From Idiomarina sp. (GTDB lineage: Bacteria; Pseudomonadota; Gammaproteobacteria; Enterobacterales; Alteromonadaceae), in assembly GCA_020832105.1 (NCBI GenBank), contig JAFIFH010000067.1, positions 25,158 to 89,157 on the forward strand: a stretch of DNA of 64,000 bases, read 5' to 3'. Shown here piece by piece: positions 1-8,423 of this stretch. The notes below the pieces were generated by a model that saw only the letters and a list, made by a program, of their open reading frames with translations, did no database searches and was not told the origin of the DNA. Position 1 is the first letter of the stretch. Each line of letters opens with the position of its first letter. Position numbers and translations under genes: made by a program.

Positions 1-42
1 GTGAACAGCACCTTGCAACAGACTATCCTGCAGATCCGTTAA
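1..42 (+). CDS. flgE: flagellar hook protein FlgE, C-terminal end (partial)
   Basis: Only the last 13 codons are present, read in frame 1 and ending at TAA 40-42. The terminal peptide VNSTLQQTILQIR has the amphipathic C-terminal helix style of axial flagellar proteins, which end in a short helix used for assembly of hook and rod. Position directly upstream of flgF makes FlgE (hook) the expected identity. This is an inference from position plus the tail pattern; the body of the gene lies outside the window. A terminator follows 19 bases later, so the upstream hook operon ends here. Confidence 0.55.
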   Translation: MNSTLQQTILQIR

Positions 43-60
43 TATTTGCTGCGGTTATGA

Positions 61-87
61 GAGGGCGCTTCGGCGCCCTTTTTTGCG
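61..87 (+). terminator. rho-independent terminator after flgE
   Basis: Stem AGGGCGC / GCGCCCT with a TTCG tetraloop, followed by a run of six T. It closes the upstream hook operon and separates it from flgF, which has its own promoter. Confidence 0.9.
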
Positions 88-141
88 TTTTATTGCCGCA
101 TGCGTTGCCGCTTTGCCGTTATTTATTGTTGAGCGTTAATC

Positions 142-215
142 GTAGGTCAGGCTGCGCCTGACGCCGCACAATGGTTAACGTCATCACTGCGTGACGCGGA
201 CGCAGCCTGACCTAC
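142..215. repeat. REP pair (BIME-like) upstream of flgF
   Basis: Head unit GTAGGTCAGGC-TGC-GCCTGACG, a spacer containing the inner palindrome GTCA-TCACTGCG-TGAC, and an inverted tail CGCAGCCTGACCTAC. The ends can pair over 15 bases. The same full-length arrangement recurs at 30023-30095, 45790-45860 and 46518-46590. Confidence 0.85.
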
Positions 216-236
216 CATTCCACCATTAAATCCAGG

Positions 237-254
237 TTGGCACACCTCCTGCAT
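237..254 (+). promoter_or_regulatory. sigma-54 (RpoN) promoter for flgFGH
   Basis: TTGGCACA-CCTC-CTGCAT matches the sigma-54 consensus, with GG at 239-240 and GC at 251-252 separated by exactly 10 bases. A start about 12 bases downstream would give a leader of about 30 bases before flgF. Middle flagellar genes of polar flagella are normally RpoN-dependent. This suggests that flgF, flgG and flgH form their own unit here rather than being read from the flgB operon. Confidence 0.75.
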
Positions 255-292
255 ATACCTTGGTAAGACAGCTAGTTTTACCGAGGCTACCA

Positions 293-1039
293 ATGGATAA
301 CATGCTCTATATCGCCATGAGTTCGGCGAAAGAAAATATGAATGCGGTGTCCGTTCGCGCAAATAACCTGGCGAATGTGAACACCACCGGTTTCCGTGCT
401 GATTTAGCCCAGGCCCGCTCTATGCAAGCCTATGGCGAAGGTCACCCGAGCCGCGTATTCGCACTGACTGAAAGCCCAGGGCAAAACTTTGCCGAGGGGG
501 CATTGCGCACCACAGGGCGTGAGCTTGACGTTGCCGTAGTAGGTCAGGGCTGGCTGCACGTCTTAGATAACAACGGTGAAGATGCGATGACCCGAAACGG
601 AAATCTACAGATTACCGAAGGCGGGATGCTGCAGAACTCCAGCGGACAGCCAGTGATGGGCGAAGCAGGACCCATCTTTATCCCGCTACCGATTACCAAT
701 ATCACCATTGGCAAAGACGGCACCGTCTCTGTGCAGCCTCAGGGCGCACCTTCGGAAGTTCGCGAAACTATTGACCGCATTAGCGTGGTAAACCCAGCAA
801 ACGGTCAGGTAGAGAAAGGCACCGACGGCCTGTTTCGAATGAAAATGGGCCAGGAACTGCCGCTCGCAGACTTTAACGCACGACTTGAAGTAGGCGCGCT
901 GGAAAGCAGCAACGTCAACGCGATAGAAGAAATGACTCAAATGATCTCGCTGCAGCGCAACTATGAGCTCAGTGTAAAAATGATGAAGACTGCTGAAGAC
1001 AACGATCAACGTTCCGAGCAGCTTTTAAGAATAATGTAA
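293..1039 (+). CDS. flgF: flagellar proximal rod protein FlgF
   Basis: FlgF is a component of the flagellar rod, the drive shaft crossing the periplasm. The 248-residue product starts MDNMLYIAMSSAKENM, the usual FlgF beginning, followed by the axial-protein signature ANNLANVNTTGFRAD and a C-terminal segment (SSNVNAIEEMTQMISLQRNYE) shared with rod and hook proteins. The start at 293 is chosen because GAGG sits six bases upstream; an earlier in-frame codon at 260 has no ribosome site and overlaps the promoter. The gene lies 18 bases before flgG. Confidence 0.95.
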   Translation: MDNMLYIAMSSAKENMNAVSVRANNLANVNTTGFRADLAQARSMQAYGEGHPSRVFALTESPGQNFAEGALRTTGRELDVAVVGQGWLHVLDNNGEDAMTRNGNLQITEGGMLQNSSGQPVMGEAGPIFIPLPITNITIGKDGTVSVQPQGAPSEVRETIDRISVVNPANGQVEKGTDGLFRMKMGQELPLADFNARLEVGALESSNVNAIEEMTQMISLQRNYELSVKMMKTAEDNDQRSEQLLRIM

Positions 1040-1057
1040 GTTAGGTGGAGGTGGACT

Positions 1058-1846
1058 ATGCATCCAGCACTGTGGATAAGTAAGACTGGTCTAGACGCAC
1101 AGCAACGTGATATTTCAGTTATTTCAAATAACCTGGCCAACGCCAGTACCATCGGCTTTAAAAAAGACCGGGCGATTTTTGAAGATTTGCTGTACCAAAA
1201 CATCAACCAGCCAGGTGGCCAGTCTACTCAGGACACTGAACTGCCTTCAGGTCTGATGATTGGTGCCGGTGCAAAGGTTGTCGCGACGCAGAAGAACTTC
1301 GGTCAGGGCAACATGCAAACCACCGACAACTCACTGGATATCATGGTGAACGGGCCTGGTTTCTTTGAAATCCTGATGCCTGACGGCAGCATTGGTTACA
1401 CCCGCAATGGCCAGTTTACGCTGAATAATGAAGGTGATTTGGTAACGCCGGGTGCGGGCCATCCCCTGCAGCCAGCTATTAATATTCCAGATGACGCACA
1501 GTCAGTGACCATTGCCAAAGACGGTGAAGTGTCGGTGAAGCTTGCCGGTGAAGCGCAAAACCAGGTGGTGGGACAAATTAACCTGGCCATGTTTATCAAT
1601 CCGGCCGGTCTTGAGCCGCGCGGTGAGAACCTGTACGTGGAAACCGCAGCCAGCGGCCAGCCACAGGTGAATGTTCCTGGCATCGATGGTACGGGTTCTT
1701 TGGTACAGGGCGCGTTAGAAACCTCTAACGTGAATGTTACCGAAGAGCTGGTCAACTTGATTGAAAGCCAGCGCGTGTACGAGATGAACTCGAAAGTCAT
1801 CTCATCGGTTGACCAGATGCTTGGCTTCGCTACGCAACAGCTTTAA
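1058..1846 (+). CDS. flgG: flagellar distal rod protein FlgG
   Basis: FlgG forms the distal rod of the flagellar basal body. The product is 262 residues, the normal family length. It carries the N-terminal SNNLANASTIGFKKD axial motif, the internal TDNSLDIMVNGPGFF stretch and the C-terminal helix SSVDQMLGFATQQL with the preceding NLIESQRVYEMNSK motif. A good ribosome site (GGTGGAG) precedes ATG 1058. It is co-transcribed between flgF and flgH with gaps of 18 and 3 to 12 bases. Confidence 0.97.
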   Translation: MHPALWISKTGLDAQQRDISVISNNLANASTIGFKKDRAIFEDLLYQNINQPGGQSTQDTELPSGLMIGAGAKVVATQKNFGQGNMQTTDNSLDIMVNGPGFFEILMPDGSIGYTRNGQFTLNNEGDLVTPGAGHPLQPAINIPDDAQSVTIAKDGEVSVKLAGEAQNQVVGQINLAMFINPAGLEPRGENLYVETAASGQPQVNVPGIDGTGSLVQGALETSNVNVTEELVNLIESQRVYEMNSKVISSVDQMLGFATQQL

Positions 1847-1858
1847 TAGGTGAATGTT

Positions 1859-2551
1859 ATGTTTACATCAATGTGGCAAAAAATAGCCTTAGCGGCAGCA
1901 GCGCTTAGCTTGGCGGCATGTGCCAGCACACCGCAGCCGACGCCCATGCCGGACGACCCCTATTACGCGCCGGTGATGCCCGAAGAGCAGCTTGACCCGC
2001 CCGTCCCCAACGGCTCGCTGTTTCGTGGTCAGAACATCAACGGCCTGTATTCAGACATTAAAGCCCGCGACTTAGGCGATATCATTACCGTGCAGCTACA
2101 AGAGCAGACCACGGCATCAAAGTCAGCGAATACCGGCTCGTCACGTAATACCAATATCGATTTGCCAACACCCACCCTGTTTGGTCGTGATGTCAGCTTC
2201 CGTGGCAACCCGTTATCGGCGCAGCTAAATGGTGGCACTGACTTCAACGGCGCAGCGTCAGCGGACCAGAGCAATCAGCTGCAAGGGGAAATCACTGTTG
2301 CAGTTATCCGGGTATTACCCAACGGCAACCTGATTGTACGTGGTGAAAAATGGCTGACCCTGAATAACGGCGAAGAATATGTACGCCTGACTGGCATTGT
2401 CCGGCCACAAGACGTGCGCTCAGACAACACCATTCAGTCGAACCGTGTTGCCAATGCGCGTATCGAATATTCAGGTACCGGCAGCCTGGCGAATACCCAA
2501 CGTGAAGGCTGGCTGACCCGCTTCTTTAACGGACCTATCTGGCCGTTTTAA
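1859..2551 (+). CDS. flgH: flagellar L-ring lipoprotein FlgH
   Basis: FlgH forms the outer-membrane L-ring that acts as a bushing for the rod. The N terminus is a lipoprotein signal with lipobox LAAC, lipidated Cys about residue 21. The body has family motifs such as DIKARDLGDIITVQL and the C-terminal GEEYVRLTGIVRPQD. The ATG at 1859 is preferred because AGGTGA lies five bases upstream; a GTG at 1850 and an ATG at 1871 are alternatives. A strong terminator follows. In most relatives flgI follows immediately, but here a toxin-antitoxin pair and repeats intervene. Confidence 0.96.
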   Translation: MFTSMWQKIALAAAALSLAACASTPQPTPMPDDPYYAPVMPEEQLDPPVPNGSLFRGQNINGLYSDIKARDLGDIITVQLQEQTTASKSANTGSSRNTNIDLPTPTLFGRDVSFRGNPLSAQLNGGTDFNGAASADQSNQLQGEITVAVIRVLPNGNLIVRGEKWLTLNNGEEYVRLTGIVRPQDVRSDNTIQSNRVANARIEYSGTGSLANTQREGWLTRFFNGPIWPF

Positions 2552-2574
2552 TCAGCCCCATAGTTTTAAATAGA

Positions 2575-2597
2575 AAGCGCCTCAGGGCGCTTTTTTC
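2575..2597 (+). terminator. rho-independent terminator after flgH
   Basis: Stem AAGCGCC / GGCGCTT with a TCAG loop, followed by TTTTTT. It ends the flgFGH unit, so flgI needs its own promoter. Confidence 0.9.
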
Positions 2598-2619
2598 TTT
2601 CCTGCTCGACCAATGTGGT

Positions 2620-2640
2620 GTAGGTCAGGCGGAGCCTGAG
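2620..2640. repeat. REP unit between flgH and the toxin-antitoxin genes
   Basis: Single unit GTAGGTCAGGC-GGA-GCCTGA. It lies 7 bases beyond the stop codon of the antitoxin gene, so repeats flank the toxin-antitoxin pair on both sides. Confidence 0.75.
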
Positions 2641-2647
2641 CGAGGGA

Positions 2648-2968
2648 TTATCGGACATTCACATTTTCAAATTGCGTAATCTCTACATCCTGCCCATCAG
2701 GGAATTTAGCATGAAGCTCGAGCTTGCCGCCGAGTGCTTCTATGTATTGAGCGAGTGTACTTAATAGAACATCTGGACGAGACTCAATCTGGGAAACATT
2801 GGATTGCGCGATCTTCAATTCTTGGGCCAGCGTCGATTGGTTGAAACCTCGTGATTTTCGGGTTTCTGCCAGAGTCATCTGAGCTATGATATTGACGGCT
2901 TTAGCTCTGGCTGCGGCTTGAACTTCTGTCTTAATCTCTTTACGAAATTCATTTAATGATTTTGACAT
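2648..2968 (-). CDS. XRE-family antitoxin (HigA-like)
   Basis: A 106-residue DNA-binding protein with a helix-turn-helix in the middle (SRGFNQSTLAQELKIAQSNVS), typical of XRE/HigA antitoxins that neutralise a partner nuclease and repress their own operon. The start at 2968 is chosen because GGAGG lies five bases upstream; an earlier ATG at 2992 has no such site. It lies 38 bases downstream of the toxin gene, the toxin-first order of higBA loci. Family assignment is by motif only and the exact subfamily is uncertain. Confidence 0.85.
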   Translation of the reverse strand: MSKSLNEFRKEIKTEVQAAARAKAVNIIAQMTLAETRKSRGFNQSTLAQELKIAQSNVSQIESRPDVLLSTLAQYIEALGGKLELHAKFPDGQDVEITQFENVNVR

Positions 2969-3006
2969 CTGTGCCTCCAAACTCTTCAACATGGCGTCTT
3001 GGTAAG

Positions 3007-3363
3007 TTACTCACCACTATTCCGTAAATGCAGTAAAAACGCATACTCGGCGATGGGGATCATACGTTTGTAGAAGAGCTTATCTTTCTTTCCATCCTTT
3101 CTCCCACCGCAAAGCAACACGGCGCGGCGAAATGGATCGAATGCATAAAATACTCGGTAGGGTGTCCCAGCATGCTGAATTCTAAGCTCTTTTAAGTGAT
3201 GTATGCGTTTTGTAGCTTTGAGCGTATCAGCATAAGGTCGCCCCAAATTTGGTCCCTTAATCTCAAGTACATCGACCATTGCCTGAATATCTATTTGTTC
3301 GCCATCACTGAGTGAGCAAAACCATTCAGCATAAACGTCTGTAACCAGCACTTCCCATTCCAT
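3007..3363 (-). CDS. RelE/HigB-family toxin (Gp49-like)
   Basis: A 118-residue basic protein resembling the HigB/phage Gp49-like toxins of the RelE superfamily, ribosome-dependent mRNA interferases. Recognisable elements are the ELRIQHAGTPYRVFYAFDP core strand region and the following VLLCGGRKDGKKDKLFY with clustered Lys and Arg. It is the first gene of a two-gene operon with the antitoxin and has its own promoter at 3376-3404. It points opposite to the flagellar genes and sits between flgH and flgI, which suggests acquisition. Activity cannot be judged from sequence. Confidence 0.85.
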   Translation of the reverse strand: MEWEVLVTDVYAEWFCSLSDGEQIDIQAMVDVLEIKGPNLGRPYADTLKATKRIHHLKELRIQHAGTPYRVFYAFDPFRRAVLLCGGRKDGKKDKLFYKRMIPIAEYAFLLHLRNSGE

Positions 3364-3375
3364 GGAATACCTATA

Positions 3376-3404
3376 GATATACGCTCAAGTGCATATATCG
3401 TCAA
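3376..3404 (-). promoter_or_regulatory. promoter and likely operator of the toxin-antitoxin operon
   Basis: On the minus strand, TTGACG and TATATC are separated by 17 bases, a near-consensus sigma-70 promoter. It overlaps a direct repeat of the form ATATGC..TTGA(C/G)CG, a plausible binding site for the HTH antitoxin. The repeat is visible; its role is inferred. Confidence 0.7.
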
Positions 3405-3434
3405 GCATATAATATTTATTTTGAGGAGTTTCGT

Positions 3435-3530
3435 ATGATTCATACACAGTATATCGGTCGATACTTAATCAGCGCTGTTCTAACCGACATTTGCGACATA
3501 TCCGCGCTATTTGAAATCGCTTTCTCATAG
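3435..3530 (+). CDS. possible 31-residue small protein
   Basis: An ATG is preceded at six bases by GAGGAG and opens a 31-codon frame starting MIHTQYIGRYLISAVL and ending at the TAG of the first REP unit. The ribosome site is good, but there is no detectable family, and the region is also the spacer between the divergent toxin promoter and flgI. It could be chance or a decayed gene end. Of the 378-base gap 3364-3741, this, the toxin promoter, four REP units and a sigma-54-like site are all that I see. Confidence 0.25.
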   Translation: MIHTQYIGRYLISAVLTDICDISALFEIAFS

Positions 3531-3675
3531 GTCAGGCTGCGCCTGACGTCGCACAATGGTTAACGTCAGGCGTAGGTCAGGCCACGCCTGACGCAGAGCG
3601 ATGGTTGATGTTCCCGCAGGTCAGGCCCCGCCTGACGCCACACAATGATTAACGTCATGCGCAGCCTGACCTACC
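3526..3675. repeat. REP cluster upstream of flgI
   Basis: Three units in the plus orientation (starting near 3527, 3572 and 3616; the first has ATAG, the third GCAG in place of GTAG) and one inverted unit ending CCTGACCTAC at 3674. Loop bases differ between units (TGC, CAC, CCC). Confidence 0.85.
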
Positions 3676-3679
3676 AACC

Positions 3680-3696
3680 TTGGCACGAAACGTGAA
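3680..3696 (+). promoter_or_regulatory. sigma-54-like promoter for flgI (imperfect)
   Basis: TTGGCACG-AAAC-GTGAA has a perfect -24 half, but the -12 dinucleotide is GA instead of GC at the correct 10-base spacing. It lies 46 bases before the flgI start, where a promoter is needed because flgH ends in a terminator. Confidence 0.45.
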
Positions 3697-3741
3697 TAGC
3701 TCAACCAGTGAACAGTATTTTTGAGGTTGGGGAATAACGAT

Positions 3742-4863
3742 ATGTGGTATACAAGCACAAAGTTTTGGCATGTAGTGGGGCTCAGCGCATTGCTGCTGAT
3801 CACCAGTACGATGTCTCAGGTAGCCCAGGCACAGCGTATTAAAGACGTGGCCCAGGTGGCAGGTGTTCGGTCAAACCAGTTGATGGGCTATGGCCTGGTG
3901 GTCGGCTTACCGGGCACTGGCGAGCGTACACCATTTACCGACCAGACCTTCCGCACTATGCTCGGTAATTTCGGCATTAACTTGCCGGAGAACCAGCGAC
4001 CGCAAATCAATAACGTTGCCGCCGTTGCCGTGCATGCAGAGATCCCCGCGTTTGCTAAACCAGGCCAGCAAATCGATATCACGGTTTCGTCGGTGGGCGA
4101 TGCAGACAGCCTGGTAGGCGGCACCTTGCTGCAGACCTTCCTGAAAGGAGCAGACGGCGAAGTATATGCCGTGGCCCAGGGCAACCTGGTGGTTGGCGGC
4201 TTGGGCGCACAAGGCGCTGATGGGTCTCGCATTGTCATCAATACCCCGACTGTGGGCCGGATCCCCAACGGTGCCATGGTTGAGCGTGAAATCGAAACTG
4301 GTTTTGCGCAAAGCGAATTCATTACCTTTAATCTCAATCGCCCAGACTTCACCACGGCAAAACATATGGCAGAAGCGATCAATAACTTAATTGGCCCTGG
4401 CAGTGCATCACCTATAGATGCCGCTTCAGTGCGCGTGATGGCCCCACAAGACGTGGCACAGCGGGTCAGTTATTTGTCCACGCTGGAAAATATCCATATT
4501 ACCCAGGGTCAGGCAGCTGCCCGCATTGTGGTCAATAGCCGCACTGGGACTATCGTGGTTGGCAATAACGTGCGTTTGCATCGCGCCGCGGTGGCCCACG
4601 GCAATATGCAGGTCAGCATTATGGAAAACTGGCAGGTAAGTCAGCCAGGTGCATTTGCCCAGGGTGACACGGTGATTACCCCCAATAGCACCATTGAGGT
4701 GCAACGGGATGACGCACGGATGTTCGATTTCGACCCGGGTGTATCGCTGAATGATTTAATCCAGGCTATCAACCAGGTAGGCGCAGCCCCAGGCGACATT
4801 ATTGCGGTGTTAGAGGCGCTTAAACACGCTGGCGCCATCGACGGTGAGCTGGTTGTCATTTAA
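3742..4863 (+). CDS. flgI: flagellar P-ring protein FlgI
   Basis: FlgI forms the periplasmic P-ring around the rod. The 373-residue product has a cleavable signal peptide ending at about residue 30 ([13 protein letters not shown]) and the family hallmark [19 protein letters not shown] near the N terminus of the mature protein, with the C-terminal [20 protein letters not shown]. The ATG at 3742 is preferred over an in-frame TTG at 3721, since GGGGAA lies upstream and the signal peptide begins there. Family length is normal. The gap to flgJ is 187 bases because of a REP pair. Confidence 0.97.
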   Translation: MWYTSTKFWHVVGLSALLLITSTMSQVAQAQRIKDVAQVAGVRSNQLMGYGLVVGLPGTGERTPFTDQTFRTMLGNFGINLPENQRPQINNVAAVAVHAEIPAFAKPGQQIDITVSSVGDADSLVGGTLLQTFLKGADGEVYAVAQGNLVVGGLGAQGADGSRIVINTPTVGRIPNGAMVEREIETGFAQSEFITFNLNRPDFTTAKHMAEAINNLIGPGSASPIDAASVRVMAPQDVAQRVSYLSTLENIHITQGQAAARIVVNSRTGTIVVGNNVRLHRAAVAHGNMQVSIMENWQVSQPGAFAQGDTVITPNSTIEVQRDDARMFDFDPGVSLNDLIQAINQVGAAPGDIIAVLEALKHAGAIDGELVVI

Positions 4864-4898
4864 TTGGTATTGAAATTGCATTGTTCTAAAACAATGCA

Positions 4899-4989
4899 CG
4901 TAGGTCAGGCTCCGCCTGACGTCCAATAAAGCCATGGGGATACAATTAACCCCATGAATTACGGACCGTCAGGCAGAGCCTGACCTACG
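4899..4989. repeat. REP pair between flgI and flgJ
   Basis: Opposed units CGTAGGTCAGGC..GCCTGACG and CGTCAGGC..GCCTGACCTACG. The spacer contains another palindrome, CCATGGGG..CCCCATG, and a further GGGGGCAACCCC hairpin follows near 5005. Confidence 0.85.
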
Positions 4990-5050
4990 ATAAACAAAAC
5001 CATGGGGGCAACCCCATGATGCAAAAATCAAAACAACAGGTAATCCAAGC

Positions 5051-6088
5051 ATGATCATGGACAGCTTCACCAACAACCATCTCGAGCAGGCACGCAGCAA
5101 CTCTGTGTATGACCTGCAACAGCTGGATCAATTGCGCCAACGTGGCCTTAGCAACGACGAAAGCGCGTTGCGTGCGGCTGCCCAGCAATTTGAAGCCCTG
5201 TTCATGAACCAGCTGATGAAGAGCATGCGCCAGGCGAATAAGGTGTTCGAAGACGAAGAAAACCCGCTCAGTAGCCGCGATGTAGAATTCTTCCAGGACA
5301 TGCATGACAACCAGATGACCAGCGAGCTTTCCAGCCAGGGCAGCCTGGGTCTTGCAGACTTGATGGTGCAACAGCTTAGCCCGCATGGCACAGCGAACCA
5401 CACACCTGCGTCGATGCTGCCAGCAAACCGGGTAGGGGGCTCTGTACATATGACCGAGAACTCAAACCGAACCCATGCCGAAATCTCCGCCAGCATGCAG
5501 CAGCGCGAAGAAGCGTCAGTGCCTTATCAGGCGGCAACCGGCACACGCGACGAGGCAATCAATGGCCGCAGCGACCGAATGAATCTAAGTGGCAGTGAAT
5601 GGCGACCGGCCAACCCGAAAGAATTCCTCGAAACCTTAGCGCCGTATGCGAAGCAAGCCGCAGAGCAAGCTGGCATCGCGCCTGAATCGGTACTTGCACA
5701 GGCCGCCCTTGAAACCGGCTGGGGCCGCCATGTCATCGCCAAAGGCGATGGCAGTACCAACAACTTATTCAATATTAAAGCCGACAGCCGCTGGCAAGGT
5801 GAACAGGCGAAAACCCTGACCACCGAATATTACGAAGGCAAGCCGCAACGAGAGAACGCTTTGTTCCGCGCCTACGATAGCGTGGCTGAAAGCTTCAGTG
5901 ATTATGTCGAGTTTTTACAGGGCAACCCGCGTTATGAACAAGCCCTGCAAGTAGGCCGTGACGGTCATCAGTTTGTCGAAGCATTGCAGCAAGCAGGCTA
6001 CGCCACTGACCCAAGCTACGCACGCAAGTTGCAAACCATTATGCAAAGCGATGCCATGCAAAACGTGCGTGAGAAGTTTGGTTTTTAA
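5051..6088 (+). CDS. flgJ: flagellar rod-assembly protein / muramidase FlgJ
   Basis: FlgJ caps the growing rod and cuts peptidoglycan so the rod can pass. The 345-residue protein has the N-terminal rod-binding domain (about residues 35-110, with ALRAAAQQFEALFMNQLMKSMR), a low-complexity linker, and a C-terminal glucosaminidase-type domain (about 185-335) with the catalytic Glu at about 221 in AQAALETGWGRH. This fused architecture is typical of gamma- and betaproteobacteria. The start is uncertain between ATG 5051 and ATG 5057; no strong ribosome site is visible. It is followed after 9 bases by flgK. Confidence 0.95.
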   Translation: MIMDSFTNNHLEQARSNSVYDLQQLDQLRQRGLSNDESALRAAAQQFEALFMNQLMKSMRQANKVFEDEENPLSSRDVEFFQDMHDNQMTSELSSQGSLGLADLMVQQLSPHGTANHTPASMLPANRVGGSVHMTENSNRTHAEISASMQQREEASVPYQAATGTRDEAINGRSDRMNLSGSEWRPANPKEFLETLAPYAKQAAEQAGIAPESVLAQAALETGWGRHVIAKGDGSTNNLFNIKADSRWQGEQAKTLTTEYYEGKPQRENALFRAYDSVAESFSDYVEFLQGNPRYEQALQVGRDGHQFVEALQQAGYATDPSYARKLQTIMQSDAMQNVREKFGF

Positions 6089-6097
6089 GGAGTCAGC

Positions 6098-8221
6098 ATG
6101 TCATTTGATTTATTGAACATAGGTAAGAATGCCACGCTGTCCCATCAGCGCTCGCTGCAGATCACCGGTAACAACATCGCCAACGTGAATACCCCAGGCT
6201 ACGTGCGCGAGCGTCCGGTATATACCGAAGCTAGCTTCGGGCCGGGGCTCAACCGCATGGAAGTTGAGCGCATGGTGGATCAGTTCACCCAACGCCAGGT
6301 GCGTATTGACACCTCCCGGGAATCTTTTACCACTGCCTATTTAGATCAAGCGCGTCGTATTGATACTGTACTTGGCAATGACACCGGTGCGGTGATTACT
6401 GCCATTGAAGACTTTTTTGATTTAATGCAGGACACCAATAATGACCCAGGGTCACTCACTTATCGAGAGCTATTGCTTACTGAGGGTGAATCTGTAACTG
6501 CGCGGATGCGTGATTTTGGCAGCTTCCTGGATAACCAGTACGATCAGTTCAACGAACGGCTTGAACTCGAAGTCGACCGTGCCAACAGCCTGGTACAAAG
6601 TATCTCTGAGATTAACCGCGAAATATCCAGCGTTGGTAGTGATAACAAGCTCAAGCAAGGCTCGATGAATTCGTTGATTAACGAACGTGATGAGAAGCTA
6701 CGTGAGTTGTCACAGTACGTAGAGGTGAATGTCAAAGACTTCGCCAATGGCCGGCAAAACGTCACCTTAGCCGGTGGTCAGAGCCTGATTATGGAAGACG
6801 GCACTTTTAACCTGATAGCCTTACAAGGCAACCCAAACCCTAATCGCCTTGAGCTGACCACGCAGACCCAGAGCGGGGGGCAAACCATTAATATTCCGGT
6901 GAATATTGCCACCTTAGGCGGCAAAATTGGCGGCCTGGTAGCCTATCGCGACGAAGTGCTAGAGCCGACTCAGTTCAAGCTTGGCCAAATGGCGATGGGT
7001 TTTGCTGATGCGATTAACGAGCAGGCTCGTTTGGGCATGGACCTGGATAATCAGCTCGGTGTAGATATTTTTGACCTGAGCAATACCCAGATTCAGGCAC
7101 TGCCCTTTACCAGTATCAATGGTTCGCCAAATCAAATTGTCAATGTGCGATTGGAAGCTGGTAACGCTGCAGAGCTCACTGCGCATCGCTATGAAATACG
7201 TATGTTGACCGATAATGAGTTTCAGGTGGTTGCGTTAGATACCAACGGCCGCATGATTGGTGCCGCCGCCGACTACCCCGTAATGGATGTGAATGATGCG
7301 GATGCTGACGGCTGGTTAGGTGGGCTAGGCATTGGTATGGAATTTAATTTCTCTGCCGCCAGTACCTTTAACGCAGGCGATCGCTTTGAAGTGAATTTTA
7401 CTCAGAACGCTGCTGAAAATATCCGCATGGGCGTTACTCGCCCAGAAGATATTGCGCTCGCAGCACCGGTTCGTGTTGCCGAGGGTAGCGAGAATTCCGG
7501 TGGTGGAGTCATGGCCTTTAACGGCATGGCATCGGTAGATAACTTTTTTGATGGCAATGCCCTTGCCGATGACGCGCCGGTGCAATTGGAATATCTTGCG
7601 TTCGAAAATGGGCTACACAAAGTGGCTATTCGGAGTAATGATAATGGCCAGGTAGTGGGTTACTTCGAAGGCACCAACATGCGCGACGTGCTTGCCAACG
7701 CGGTGGCATGGGATGGGGGCGGCTGGGACCAGAGCGAAGCATGGGACAGTGGGACTGTTGCTGTAGATTTTGCTAATGACCCAACATTATATGATTTCAC
7801 GCCAGACTACGATGTGTCCCTAACCGGTAACCCGGCGGCCCGAGATACTTTTAACATCGAATACAACACCAACGGCTTTGCCGACAACACCAACAGTGTT
7901 GCCATGAGTGAATTGCAGCGTGAGAAAACACTACGCCGCAACCCGATGGTGGAAGGCGAAAAAAACATGATGACCTTCAATGAAGGTTACGGCCGCTTAG
8001 TGTCTGACGTAGGTAACAAAGTGGCTCAAGCGCGTACTGCGGACGAAGCGGCAAAGTCGCTGCTTGAGCAGTCTACCGGCTTTTACGAGTCAGTGTCCGG
8101 AGTCAGCCTCGACGAAGAAGCGTCTAACTTATTGAAGTACGAGCAATCATATAATGCTGCCGCGCGCATTATTACCGTGTCACAAACCATCTTTGACACC
8201 TTATTGAACGCCACGCGTTAA
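6098..8221 (+). CDS. flgK: flagellar hook-associated protein 1 FlgK
   Basis: FlgK is the first hook-filament junction protein. The 707-residue product begins with the axial signature LQITGNNIANVNTPGYVRER and ends with the conserved SNLLKYEQSYNAAARIITVSQTIFDTLL helix. A clear GGAG lies before ATG 6098. It is longer than the enterobacterial homologue (about 550 residues) through an expanded, acidic middle (about residues 330-600), the surface-exposed part. Read with flgJ. Confidence 0.97.
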   Translation: MSFDLLNIGKNATLSHQRSLQITGNNIANVNTPGYVRERPVYTEASFGPGLNRMEVERMVDQFTQRQVRIDTSRESFTTAYLDQARRIDTVLGNDTGAVITAIEDFFDLMQDTNNDPGSLTYRELLLTEGESVTARMRDFGSFLDNQYDQFNERLELEVDRANSLVQSISEINREISSVGSDNKLKQGSMNSLINERDEKLRELSQYVEVNVKDFANGRQNVTLAGGQSLIMEDGTFNLIALQGNPNPNRLELTTQTQSGGQTINIPVNIATLGGKIGGLVAYRDEVLEPTQFKLGQMAMGFADAINEQARLGMDLDNQLGVDIFDLSNTQIQALPFTSINGSPNQIVNVRLEAGNAAELTAHRYEIRMLTDNEFQVVALDTNGRMIGAAADYPVMDVNDADADGWLGGLGIGMEFNFSAASTFNAGDRFEVNFTQNAAENIRMGVTRPEDIALAAPVRVAEGSENSGGGVMAFNGMASVDNFFDGNALADDAPVQLEYLAFENGLHKVAIRSNDNGQVVGYFEGTNMRDVLANAVAWDGGGWDQSEAWDSGTVAVDFANDPTLYDFTPDYDVSLTGNPAARDTFNIEYNTNGFADNTNSVAMSELQREKTLRRNPMVEGEKNMMTFNEGYGRLVSDVGNKVAQARTADEAAKSLLEQSTGFYESVSGVSLDEEASNLLKYEQSYNAAARIITVSQTIFDTLLNATR

Positions 8222-8245
8222 TTGTTTTGGCGCGTGCGCCGATAA

Positions 8246-8351
8246 CGTAGGGCAGGCTTCGCCTGCCGCGGAACAAATGGTTAACGTCAGGCCGTAGGTC
8301 AGGCTCCGCCTGACGCAACGCAATGCCTAACGTCAGGCGTAGCCTGACCAA
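8246..8351. repeat. REP cluster between flgK and flgL
   Basis: Two plus-orientation units and one inverted unit. The first unit is a variant, GTAGGGCAGGC-TTC-GCCTGCCG: T-to-G in the left arm is matched by A-to-C in the right arm, so pairing is kept. This compensatory change argues that the hairpin is under selection. Confidence 0.85.
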
Positions 8352-8423
8352 CATTAAAAAAATATTGGCGTTAAATAATATACGCCCAACGAACACCATT
8401 CCCCACGTGAGGAGGAATAAACT

